Below, piece after piece: positions 45,218 through 53,777 of a stretch of 64,000 bases of DNA. The stretch lies in contig CAVXUX010000001.1 of assembly GCA_963765135.1 (NCBI GenBank), positions 310,001 through 374,000 of the forward strand, read 5' to 3'. Position 1 is the first letter of the stretch. Each line of letters begins with the position of its first letter. Made by a program: the position numbers and the translations under genes. Under the pieces are notes generated by a model that had not been told where the DNA came from, did no database searches, and worked only from the letters and a program-made list of their open reading frames with translations. The DNA comes from JACVRW01 sp963765135 (lineage in GTDB: Bacteria; Actinomycetota; Thermoleophilia; Solirubrobacterales; Thermoleophilaceae).

Positions 45218-46300
45218 TCACCGGGTGAAGATGACCGACGATTCCTGCGTGTTGTTGTCGGTCTTCTGCTCGCCGGCGACCGGCTCGACCTCGACCTGGA
45301 TCGGCACCTGCTGGCCGGTGGCCGGCTGCTTGGAGAGCGGGATCGTGACGGTCTTGAGCTCGCCGGCGGCGATCGTGTCGATCGTCTCCTCCTGCTCGTC
45401 GGCGTCGCCGCCGTCGCCCACCGTCACGCGCACGACCACGTCGTTCTCCGTGTTCTCGCCCTGGTTCTGGACCTGGATCTCGAACGCGAGGTCGCCGGAC
45501 AGCTGCACGGTTGCCGACCCCCCGGGCGCGAGCGCGACCCCGCCCAGGCTCACGCCGGCGATGCCGTTGCCGTGCAGGCCCGGCGCCGCGTCGCCGGTGC
45601 CGCCGGTGCCGGTACGCAGCGCGTTGACCTGGTCGGCCACGAAGTCGGGTTGGAGCCACTCGATGTCGGGGACGAAGCCGTTCTTCGGGAGGGCGGGGGC
45701 GGACAGACCCTCGTCGCGCAGGACGTCGAAGAGCTCGCGCCGGAACAGCTGGGTGTCGACGATGTCGCTGGCCAGGAAGACCTGCATCTGCTTGGCCACC
45801 TCGTCTGAGCCCTCGCGACGGTCCTGGTCGCCGAGCGCCACCTGCAGCGCATCAGTGATGTCGGCGAGCCCCTGGGCGCGCAGCTCGAGCACGTCCAGCA
45901 GCTGGTCTTGAGCGCCGTTCAGGTCCCCGGGCACGTCGAGTGCATTGGCGCGGTCGACCCGGCTGGCCGACGACGTGCGGTAGCCGTTGAGCTGGTTGAT
46001 GATCGCGGTGGCCTGATCGGTGCCGCCCTCGCCCGCGAGCAGCTTGAAGAGCTGGTCGCCGTCCTCCTTGGACTCGCTCAGCAGCTCGGCCGAATCGGTG
46101 GCGTAGTCCTTGATCGCGCTCTCCTTGCGCGCGTTGAGGCAGCCGCGGACGCCCAGCACGAGCAGGATCAACACGAGCACGCCGCCGACCAGCGCGATGG
46201 TGCGCCGCAGCATCAGCGTCTGGCGGTCCGTAGAAGGCCCGCGGGGCGGCCGGCGACGTGAGCTTCCGGGCTCGTCCGGTTCGTCGAGGAAGGACAGCAG
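45218..46300 (-). CDS. Membrane-anchored extracytoplasmic protein of unknown function
   Basis: About 360 residues. A short proline/arginine-rich cytoplasmic head (SSRRRPPRGPSTDRQTLMLRR) is followed by one membrane helix (TIALVGGVLVLILLVLGVRG). A helical region of about 200 residues and a C-terminal immunoglobulin-like beta domain (VQLSGDLAFEIQVQNQGENT; ELKTVTIPLSKQP) resembling CARDB/transport-accessory folds come after. No ATG/GTG/TTG start fits. CTG 46300 lies six bases behind AGGAGGGG and is the best start. Divergent from the kinase gene. Confidence 0.7.
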   Translation of the reverse strand: MLSFLDEPDEPGSSRRRPPRGPSTDRQTLMLRRTIALVGGVLVLILLVLGVRGCLNARKESAIKDYATDSAELLSESKEDGDQLFKLLAGEGGTDQATAIINQLNGYRTSSASRVDRANALDVPGDLNGAQDQLLDVLELRAQGLADITDALQVALGDQDRREGSDEVAKQMQVFLASDIVDTQLFRRELFDVLRDEGLSAPALPKNGFVPDIEWLQPDFVADQVNALRTGTGGTGDAAPGLHGNGIAGVSLGGVALAPGGSATVQLSGDLAFEIQVQNQGENTENDVVVRVTVGDGGDADEQEETIDTIAAGELKTVTIPLSKQPATGQQVPIQVEVEPVAGEQKTDNNTQESSVIFTR

Positions 46301-46314
46301 CGGTTTCCCCTCCT

Positions 46315-46331
46315 GGCGCCTGGGAGGCGCC
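46315..46331. promoter_or_regulatory. Hairpin next to the ribosome site of the leftward gene
   Basis: GGCGCCT-GGG-AGGCGCC is a perfect 7-bp stem in the 100-bp divergent region. On the leftward transcript it immediately precedes the AGGAGGGG at 46303-46313, so it might modulate initiation at the CTG start. Function is speculative. Confidence 0.3.
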
Positions 46332-46400
46332 TGCCAAGGTTCATGGGAGTATGACCGCGGGGCAGGACGAGCCCATCGCGGACCGAAAACGGAACCTGAC

Positions 46401-48359
46401 GTGAAACGTCCCGATATCAGCCTCTCCGAGGAACCCGGCACTCTGCCCCTGGGCGGCTCGGACCCTACACACGCGCTTCCCGGCGCCACGGGTCCGCGGC
46501 TGGTGCTCGGGCGCTACCGCCTGGAGCGCCGCCTCGGCGCGGGTGGGTTCGGGGTCGTGTGGCTCGGCTGGGACGAGAAGCTGGAGCGCGAGGTGGCCGT
46601 CAAGGCGATCCCGCGTGAGGACGGGAGCGGGGAGCGGGTCGAGCGCGAGGCGCGCGCGGCGGCGCGCCTCAACCATCCGGGCATCGTCGCCGTCTACGAG
46701 CTGTCCTGGGACGAGCACGACGTCTACCTCGTCTCGGAGCTGGTTCGGGGCCGAACCCTTGCCGAGCTGGTGCGCGCAGGCGCGATCGCCGACCGCGACG
46801 TGGCGCGCATCGGCGTGGCGCTCTGCGACGCGCTCGATCACGCCCACGCGCGCGGGGTGATCCACCGCGACGTGAAGCCGCAGAACGTGATGGTCGTCGC
46901 CGACCCGGCCGCGGGGGCGGGCTTCGCCAAGCTGGCCGACTTCGGCGTGGCGCACGTGGCGAGCGACAGCCCGCTCACCCACACCGGCGACGTGGTCGGA
47001 ACGCTCGCCTACATGGCCCCGGAGCAGGCCGAGGGCCGCGGAGTCGGGCCCGCCAGCGACGTCTACTCGCTCGCGCTCACCCTCTACGAGGCCTGGACCG
47101 GCACCAACCCCGTGCGCGGCGCCGGGCCGGCGGCCACGGCGCGCCGGGTCGGCCGCCCACTGCCCTCGCTGTCGGGGATGCGCCGCGACCTCCCGCTCGA
47201 GCTCTGCGACGCGATCGACGACGCGCTCGAGGTCGACCCCGCGCTGCGTCCCTCGCCGAAGCAGCTGCGCGCGCAGCTGACCGCCGCCGAGAGCGAGCTG
47301 GAGGACGAGGGCGGGCTCGTCGAGCCGGAGACGCTGCGCCGGGTCGGGCTGCCGTCCACCGGCGGACGGCGGACGGCGTTCACGAGGCTGATGGGCAGGA
47401 CCGCGGGCGCGGCCGAGCCAGCTCCGCTCCCGGTCGCCGCCACCGGCGGACGCCCGTTGCTGTTCAGCGCCGCTGAGGCACCCGCGCCCGGGCTGCTGGG
47501 GCGCCCGGCCACGACCGCGTCGCGTTCCGGGGCGATCATGCGCCGCCTCGGCGCCGGGGTCCTCGCCGGTGGCATCGTGTTCGGCGTCCTCACGGGACTC
47601 GCGCCCGATCCCACGTTCTCGGCCGCCGCGGCTGCCGGCGTCGCCGCGCTCGCGGTCGCGCTGCTCCCGCGGATCGCCTGGCTGATGGTCGCGGCCGGTC
47701 TCTGCGGCTGGCTGATCTCGCCGGAGGCGGACCGTCAGGGAACCGCGCTGATCCTCGCCGCCGCCGCGGCCCCGATACCGCTGCTGCTGCCCCGGGCGGG
47801 CCTGCTCTGGTCGGTCCCGATCCTCGCGCCGCTGCTCGGCACGGTGGCGATCGGCCCGGCCTTCGTCGGGATCGCGGCGCTGGCCCCGACCCCCTGGCGC
47901 CGCGCCGGCCTCGGCGCGGCGGGCTTCCTCTGGCTGGCGCTCGGCGAGGTGCTCACCGGCAAGGACCTCTTGTTCGGCATACCCGACGGGACTCACCCGC
48001 GCGTGGAGTGGGAAGGGTCGATCAGCTCGGCCGCCTCCGATGCGCTCGGGCCGCTGCTGTCGGGACCGTCGCTGGCGCCCGCGGTGGTGTGGGCCGCCTT
48101 CGCGATGCTGCTGCCGCTGCTCGTGCGCGGCCGCTGGCTGGCCATGGACCTGGTCGGCGCGGGCCTGTGGGCGGCGGGGTTGGTCGCGGCACACGCGGCG
48201 CTGGGGGACATGCTCGCGGCGACGACCGCGCTGGGTGAGCCCCGCGGCGCCGTCTCGGGTGCGATCGGGGCCGCGTTCTTGGTCGTGGCCGTGTCCCAGA
48301 TGGCCCCTCCGGCGGAGGGCTGGCGCCCCGCCCGGCGGGAGTCCGTGACCCCGGCATAG
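46401..48359 (+). CDS. Serine/threonine protein kinase with polytopic membrane C-terminus
   Basis: A 652-residue protein starting at GTG 46401. The Hanks kinase domain is at about 36-300: glycine loop LGAGGFGVVWLG, catalytic Lys68 in VAVKAI, VIHRDVKPQN at about 155, DFGVAH, and the GTLAYMAPEQAEG activation-segment end. From about residue 380 to 640 there are some nine or ten hydrophobic segments instead of the single helix plus sensor domain usual in PknB-type kinases. It opens the FHA/phosphatase/wall operon and stands where pknA would otherwise complete the set. Confidence 0.9.
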   Translation: MKRPDISLSEEPGTLPLGGSDPTHALPGATGPRLVLGRYRLERRLGAGGFGVVWLGWDEKLEREVAVKAIPREDGSGERVEREARAAARLNHPGIVAVYELSWDEHDVYLVSELVRGRTLAELVRAGAIADRDVARIGVALCDALDHAHARGVIHRDVKPQNVMVVADPAAGAGFAKLADFGVAHVASDSPLTHTGDVVGTLAYMAPEQAEGRGVGPASDVYSLALTLYEAWTGTNPVRGAGPAATARRVGRPLPSLSGMRRDLPLELCDAIDDALEVDPALRPSPKQLRAQLTAAESELEDEGGLVEPETLRRVGLPSTGGRRTAFTRLMGRTAGAAEPAPLPVAATGGRPLLFSAAEAPAPGLLGRPATTASRSGAIMRRLGAGVLAGGIVFGVLTGLAPDPTFSAAAAAGVAALAVALLPRIAWLMVAAGLCGWLISPEADRQGTALILAAAAAPIPLLLPRAGLLWSVPILAPLLGTVAIGPAFVGIAALAPTPWRRAGLGAAGFLWLALGEVLTGKDLLFGIPDGTHPRVEWEGSISSAASDALGPLLSGPSLAPAVVWAAFAMLLPLLVRGRWLAMDLVGAGLWAAGLVAAHAALGDMLAATTALGEPRGAVSGAIGAAFLVVAVSQMAPPAEGWRPARRESVTPA

Positions 48360-48380
48360 GGCTACCCTGACCCGCTAACG

Positions 48381-49139
48381 ATGAGCGTCCTACGCAACCT
48401 GGAGGCCAAGCTCGGCGGCATCGTCGAAGGCGCGTTCGGGCGCGCCTTCAAGACGAGCGTGCAGCCCGTCGAGCTGGCTCACAAGCTCGCCAAGGAGATG
48501 GAGGAGAACCAGATGGTCTCCGTCTCGCGCGTGTACGTGCCCAACCACTACCGCGTCTTTCTCTCCCCGCGCGACCGCGAGCAGTTCGCCAGCTACGAGC
48601 CGGCGCTGCGCAAGGAGCTGTCCGACTACCTGCTCGAGCACGCGCGCCAGGAGCGGCTCGCGCTCACCAGCCGGCCGCAGGTCGAGTTCCACACCGACGA
48701 CCGACTCGAGCTGGGCGAGTTCGGCATCCAGGCGCAGCTGCTGGGCGGGCCCGAGGAGGACGCCGAGCTGGCCGAGGCGGGCCCGTCGGCCGGCGACTTC
48801 GGGCACACGATGGTCTACTCGCCCGACCGCGAGGCGCGCCCGCTCGAGCCCGCGCTAGATCGCCGACAGGGGCTGCTGATCGCCGAGGGCCGACGCAACG
48901 TGCTCAGCGGCGACCACGTGATGGTCGGGCGCAGCCGGGAGTGCGACGTGGTGGTGTCCGATCCGAACGTCTCCCGCCGCCACATCGAGCTGCGCCGCGG
49001 GGAACGCGGCTGGGCCGCGGTCGACCTGGGGTCGACCAACGGCATGAAGGTGAACGGCCGACGCCTGAGCCACGCCGAGCTGGAGCCCGGCGACCGCATC
49101 ACGATCGGCATCACCGATCTGACGTTCGAGCTCGAGTAG
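48381..49139 (+). CDS. fhaA: FhaA-like protein (DUF3662 plus FHA domain)
   Basis: A 252-residue protein. The N-terminal DUF3662 domain reads LEAKLGGIVEGAFGRAFKTSVQPVELAHKL. The C-terminal FHA domain has VMVGRSRECDVVVSDPNVSRRHIELR and STNGMKVNGRRL, the phosphothreonine-binding loops. It is the conserved first gene of the actinobacterial wall-kinase operon, where FhaA binds phosphorylated MurJ/PknB. The linker is shorter than in M. tuberculosis. Confidence 0.93.
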   Translation: MSVLRNLEAKLGGIVEGAFGRAFKTSVQPVELAHKLAKEMEENQMVSVSRVYVPNHYRVFLSPRDREQFASYEPALRKELSDYLLEHARQERLALTSRPQVEFHTDDRLELGEFGIQAQLLGGPEEDAELAEAGPSAGDFGHTMVYSPDREARPLEPALDRRQGLLIAEGRRNVLSGDHVMVGRSRECDVVVSDPNVSRRHIELRRGERGWAAVDLGSTNGMKVNGRRLSHAELEPGDRITIGITDLTFELE

Positions 49140-49141
49140 GC

Positions 49142-49624
49142 ATGGACGAGCCCGTCGCCGTCGCGCTCAAGTTCGGCTTCCTCGCCGTGCTCTACCTGTT
49201 CCTGCTGTGGGTCGCGCGCAGCGCGCTGAAGGACCTCGCGCGCGGGGGCGACGGCACGGCCGCCGCCGAGCCGGTCGAGCCCCCGAGCCCGCGCCGCCGC
49301 CAGTCGAGCATGCCCGACCTGCGCGCCGGGGTCGCGCCGCGGCTGGTCGTGGTGGCCGCGATGGGTTACGAGCCCGGCACGACCTTCGACCTGGGGCAGG
49401 GAGCCACGATGGGGCGCTCGGACAACGCGGAGATCATGGTGGACGACCCGTTCGCGTCGTCGGCGCATGCGCGCATCTTTCCGCGCGGAGACTTCATGTA
49501 CGCGGAGGACATGGGCTCGACGAACGGCACCTATCTGAACGGCCGTCAGATCCGCACACCCGAGCGGCTCAAGGTGGCCGACGTGATCCGCATCGGCGAC
49601 AGCGAATACCGGTACCAGGAGTGA
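49142..49624 (+). CDS. fhaB: FhaB/FipA-like membrane FHA protein
   Basis: A 160-residue protein with one N-terminal membrane helix (FGFLAVLYLFLLWVAR), an arginine/proline linker holding a possible phosphosite, and an FHA domain: TMGRSDNAEIMVDDPFASSAHARIF and DMGSTNGTYLNGRQI. In mycobacteria the orthologue FipA links PknA/B to division and wall synthesis. Two bases after fhaA, and overlapping pstP (GTGA). Confidence 0.93.
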   Translation: MDEPVAVALKFGFLAVLYLFLLWVARSALKDLARGGDGTAAAEPVEPPSPRRRQSSMPDLRAGVAPRLVVVAAMGYEPGTTFDLGQGATMGRSDNAEIMVDDPFASSAHARIFPRGDFMYAEDMGSTNGTYLNGRQIRTPERLKVADVIRIGDSEYRYQE

Positions 49625-50850
49625 CCCTGCGCATCGTCGAGCATGTGGGTAGGACCGACGTGGGGCGCCAGCGCAGCGTCAACGAGGACTCCCTGGTGCT
49701 CGCGCCGCCGTTCTTCGCCGTCGCCGACGGCATGGGCGGCGCCAAGGCCGGCGAGGTCGCCTCGGCCATGGCGGCCGAGACGTTCGAGGGCGAGGCCGAC
49801 TCCGGCGAGCCGGCCGAGGCGCAGCTGACGCGCATCCTGCGCGAGGCCAACCGGCGCATCTACGAGCTGGCGGTATCGGACGACTCGCACCGCGGCATGG
49901 GCACGACCGTCACGGCGGCCAAGGTGACCGGTGACGAGATCAGCCTCGGTCACGTCGGCGACAGCCGCGCCTATCGCCTGCGCGACGGCGAGCTGGAGCA
50001 GCTCACGCGCGACCACTCGCTGGTCGCCGAGCTCGAGCGCAGCGGCCAGATCACGCCCGAGGCGGCCGAGCACCATCCGCAGCGGTCGATCATCACGCGC
50101 GCGCTCGGCCCCGAGCCCGAGGTGCAGGTCGACACCTACACGCTCGCGGGACGCGACGGTGACCTGTTCCTGATCTGCTCGGACGGTCTGACGAGCATGA
50201 TCTCCGACGACGAGCTGGGCTCGATCCTGCGCTCCTCCGACAGCCTCGAGGAGGCCGCCGAGTCGCTCGTCCGCGCCGCCAACCAGAGCGGCGGCAAGGA
50301 CAACATCACGGTGGTGATGTTCCGCCTCGGCAACGGCGACGCCGCCACCGAGATTCCCAAGGAGGACGAGACGATCGCCGGCCAGCTCAAGGCGACCGAG
50401 GTGCACGAGCCGGCGTTCGACGAGACCACCGAGCCGCACCCGGTGGCCCAGCTCACCGACCTACCGCCGGACGCGACGATCGTGGCGCCCCGGCTGGCGC
50501 GCCCGGCGCCGCCGCCCGCCCGGCGCAGGCGCGGCGCGCGTCTCAAGACCGCCGCCAAGACGCTCTTCGCCCTGGCGATCCTCGCCGCGGTCGGCACCGG
50601 CCTCTACGCGCTGTCGCGCCAGGTCTACTTCATCGGCACCAACGACGCCGGCCTCGTGACGCTCTACAGGGGAGTGCCCTACGAGCTGCCGTTCGGCATC
50701 GACCTCTACGAGCAGCAGTACGCGAGCGGCGTTCCGGCGCGCGCGATCCCGGGCACGCGCCGCAAGCGGGTGCTCGACCACGAGTGGCGCGGGCGCGAGG
50801 ACGCCGAGGACCTGCTGCGCACACTCGAACGAGGGCAACTGTCGGGCTGA
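49621..50850 (+). CDS. pstP: PP2C-type protein phosphatase PstP
   Basis: A 409-residue protein. PP2C metal-binding motifs are RSVNEDSLV, FFAVADGMGG, GMGTTVTAAKV, LGHVGDSRAYRL and LICSDGLTSM, with the terminal GGKDNITVVMF. A linker and one membrane helix (TLFALAILAAVGTGLYAL, about residue 315) follow, then a short external tail of about 75 residues. It should dephosphorylate the operon's kinases and their wall-enzyme targets. Start GTG 49621. Confidence 0.95.
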   Translation: MTLRIVEHVGRTDVGRQRSVNEDSLVLAPPFFAVADGMGGAKAGEVASAMAAETFEGEADSGEPAEAQLTRILREANRRIYELAVSDDSHRGMGTTVTAAKVTGDEISLGHVGDSRAYRLRDGELEQLTRDHSLVAELERSGQITPEAAEHHPQRSIITRALGPEPEVQVDTYTLAGRDGDLFLICSDGLTSMISDDELGSILRSSDSLEEAAESLVRAANQSGGKDNITVVMFRLGNGDAATEIPKEDETIAGQLKATEVHEPAFDETTEPHPVAQLTDLPPDATIVAPRLARPAPPPARRRRGARLKTAAKTLFALAILAAVGTGLYALSRQVYFIGTNDAGLVTLYRGVPYELPFGIDLYEQQYASGVPARAIPGTRRKRVLDHEWRGREDAEDLLRTLERGQLSG

Positions 50851-52325
50851 TGACCGCGCGCACACGCGAGCTGTTCGGGCTGATCCCGGTCTCGCTGCTG
50901 GTCGCCGCCGGCTTCGCCGCCGTGCTGGCCACCCGCACCGAGGACGTGAGCGACGCCACGCTCACCTACGGGGCCGTCTTCCTCGGGCTGTGCGTGGTCG
51001 CGCACCTGTTCATCCGCGCCCGGCTGCCGGATGCGGATCCGTACATGTTCCCGCTGGCCGCGCTGCTCGCCGCGGTGGGCCTGGTCCTGATCTATCGGAT
51101 CGAGCCGGATTTCGCGCGCGAGCAGGCGCAGTGGTTCGTGGTCGGGCTGATCCTCTTCTGCGTCACGATCGTGGCGATCCGCGACCACCACGTGCTCGAG
51201 CGCTACCGCTACACGATCGCGGCGGTGGGGATCGGACTGCTGGTGATGCCGCGCCTGCCCGGCATCGGCGAGCAGATCCACGGCGCTTTTCTCGCGATCA
51301 AGGTCGGCCCGATCCAGTTCCAGCCGGCCGAGTTCGCCAAGCTCGCGATCATCGTCTTCCTCGCGAGCTACCTGCGCGAGACCGGCGACATCCTCGTGCG
51401 GGCCCGGCTGCGCCCGCTGCCCGCCGGCCGCCAAGCGCTGCTCTTTGGGCTGCCCGCCGTGGGCACGGTGCTCGCGATCCTGGTGCTCGGGCTGGGTACG
51501 GCCGGCTCCGCGCTGCTGATCGTGTTCGTCGCGTCGCTGGTGGCGGTGCTGCGCGAGCGCCCGTCGCCCAAGCACTTCGGGCCGCTGCTGCTCGTCTGGG
51601 GCCTCGCGATGCTGATGCTGATCTTCATCCGCGACCTGGGCAGCTCGCTGATGTTCTTCGGCGGCTTCCTGGTGCTGCTCTACGTGGCCACCGACCGCCT
51701 GTCGCTGGTCGGGGTGGGGGCGACGATGTTCTTCGGCGGGGCGTTCTTCCTCGAGAAGAACATCTCGCACGTGCACGACCGTGTGCAGATCTGGCTCGAC
51801 ACCTTCTCGCAGCAGCGGGTGGTCTGCCCCGGCGACGGCAAGGTGACCGAGTTCGTCAACTGCCAGGGCTACCAGGTGGCCCAATCGCTGTTCGCCCAGG
51901 CCGACGGCGGGTTATTCGGGCAGGGCTTCGGCAAGGCGCTGATCGAGTTCAATGGCGCCTCGCTGCTGCCGGCGGCGCACACGGATCTGATCTACGCCGT
52001 GCTGGTGAACGAGGCTGGGCTGTTCGGCGCCGCCGGGGTGCTGGGCGCCTACCTGCTGTTCGCCTATCGCGGCTTCAAGACCGCGATCATCGCCAACGAC
52101 GGCTTCTCGAAGCTGCTCGCCGTGGGCCTGACCGCGGTGTTCGCGCTCCAGGTGTTCGTGATCGTCGGCGGGGTCACGCGCGTGATCCCCCTCACCGGCG
52201 TCACGCTCCCGTTCGTCTCCTACGGCGGCAGCTCGATAGTCGCCAACATGGTGCTGCTCGCGCTGATGCTGATCGTGTCGGACCACGCGCGAGCGGAGCG
52301 CATCCGCAGAGGCGGGCTGGTGTGA
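50850..52325 (+). CDS. SEDS-family peptidoglycan glycosyltransferase (RodA/FtsW)
   Basis: A 491-residue polytopic protein with about 10-12 helices. It has GPIQFQPAEFAKLAIIVFLASYL, FIRDLGSSLMFFGGFLVLLYV (conserved Asp/Gly-Ser loop), an external cysteine-containing loop unusual for the family (VVCPGDGKVTEFVNCQGYQ) and the terminal GVTLPFVSYGGSSIVANM. It polymerises lipid II and works with the class B PBP encoded next. In mycobacterial operons the orthologue is called RodA. Start ATG 50850, TGATG overlap. Confidence 0.93.
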   Translation: MTARTRELFGLIPVSLLVAAGFAAVLATRTEDVSDATLTYGAVFLGLCVVAHLFIRARLPDADPYMFPLAALLAAVGLVLIYRIEPDFAREQAQWFVVGLILFCVTIVAIRDHHVLERYRYTIAAVGIGLLVMPRLPGIGEQIHGAFLAIKVGPIQFQPAEFAKLAIIVFLASYLRETGDILVRARLRPLPAGRQALLFGLPAVGTVLAILVLGLGTAGSALLIVFVASLVAVLRERPSPKHFGPLLLVWGLAMLMLIFIRDLGSSLMFFGGFLVLLYVATDRLSLVGVGATMFFGGAFFLEKNISHVHDRVQIWLDTFSQQRVVCPGDGKVTEFVNCQGYQVAQSLFAQADGGLFGQGFGKALIEFNGASLLPAAHTDLIYAVLVNEAGLFGAAGVLGAYLLFAYRGFKTAIIANDGFSKLLAVGLTAVFALQVFVIVGGVTRVIPLTGVTLPFVSYGGSSIVANMVLLALMLIVSDHARAERIRRGGLV

Positions 52326-53777
52326 ACGCCCAGATCCGCCAGGTCTACGGGCTGTTCATCGTGCTGTTCGCCCTGCTGGTCGGGTTCACGTCCTACTGGG
52401 CCGTGCTCGACGCGAAGGGGCTCGAGAACAACCCGGACAACCGCCGCGGCCTGATCAAGGAGCAGACGATCCCGCGCGGCCTGATCTTCGCCAGCGACGG
52501 CAAGACGAGGATCGCGGTCAACCGGGCCGAGCGGCAGGGCGACACGCGCACGTTCGTCCGCGAGTACCCGCAGCGTGGCCTGTTCGCGCACCCGGTCGGC
52601 TACTCGTTCATAACGAACGGACGGCGCAGCCTCGAGCAGTCGCGCAACGACGACCTGGCCGGCAAGGAGAACGAGTTCGAGTCGATCTTCGCCGGCCTCG
52701 AGGGGCGCGCCGAAGAGGGCAACGACGTGGTCACCAACCTCGACGTGGACGGAACGCGCGCCGCCGTCGAAGGCCTGGCGGGCCGCAAGGGCGCCGTCGT
52801 GGCGATCGAGCCGCAGACCGGCAAGGTGCGCGTGATGGTGTCGATTCCCGAGTACGACCCGAACCTGATCCCGGACGACTTCGCGGCGCTCGACAACGAC
52901 CCGAACAAGCCGACGTTCAACCGCACCACCCAGGAGCTCTATCCGCCCGGCTCGACGTTCAAGGTGGTGACCGCGACCGCCGCGCTCGACACCGGCAAGG
53001 TGACCCCGGAGACGATCATCGACGGCTCGTCGCCCAAGGAGATCAGCGGCGTGCCGCTCGAGAACTCCGGTGGCGAGGACTTCGGTCCGATCTCGTTCAC
53101 CGACGCGCTGACCAACTCCGTCAACACGGTGTTCGCCCAGGTGGGCGAGGAGGTGGGCCGCGCGCACGCTGGTCGACTACATGAAGCGCTTCGGGTTCTT
53201 CGCGGACCCGGAGCTCGACTACCCGGACAACCAGATGATCCCCAGCGGCATCCGCCGCAACGGCACCCAGTACGTGCAGGACGGCTTCGACGCCGGGCGT
53301 GTGGCGATCGGCCAGGGCGGCGCCGAGGGCGCGATCGAGGCCACCCCGCTGCAGATGGCGGAGGTGGCGGCGGCGGTCGCGAACAAGGGCCGGCTGATGA
53401 AGCCGCGCTTGACCGACCGGATCGTGCGCAAGGACGGGCGAGTGAAGGAGCGCATCGAGCCCGACCTCCAGTCGGAGGTGATGAAGCCCGAGACGGCTGC
53501 TGCGCTGACCGAGATGATGGGGCGCGTCGTCGAGGAGGGCACCGGCACCGCGGCCGCCCTCGCCGGCGTCCGCGTGGCGGGCAAGACCGGCACCGCGGAG
53601 GTCGGGGCCAACCGCGAGTTCACCCAGCCCTGGTTCATCTGCTTCGCGCCGATCGACAACCCGAAGCTCGCGGTGGCCGTGACGCTGGAGCGCCAGCCCG
53701 CCGGCTCGTTCGGCGGCGTCGTGGCCGCGCCGATCGCGAAGAGCGTGCTCGAGACGATGCTCGGGGGCCAGCTGTGA
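52322..53777 (+). CDS. pbpA: Class B penicillin-binding protein PbpA, frame broken by one extra base
   Basis: N-terminal membrane anchor (QVYGLFIVLFALLVGFTSYW), dimerisation-like domain, then the transpeptidase. The SxxK motif is PGSTFKVVTA, SxN is NSVNT and KTG is AGKTGTAE. The frame is lost between SVN and KTG. Deleting the C at 53165 joins EEVGRA to TLVDYMKRFGFF and gives 484 residues, the PbpA length. It cross-links peptidoglycan made by the SEDS partner. Start GTG 52322, GTGA overlaps at both ends. The motifs on both sides of the break are perfect, so a sequencing error is likelier than decay. Confidence 0.9.

Noticed and set aside
46391..46410. Possible third parS-like sequence (ACGTGAAACG) at the start of the polytopic kinase
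   Set aside because: Only the right half matches. The left half has four mismatches to the parS palindrome.
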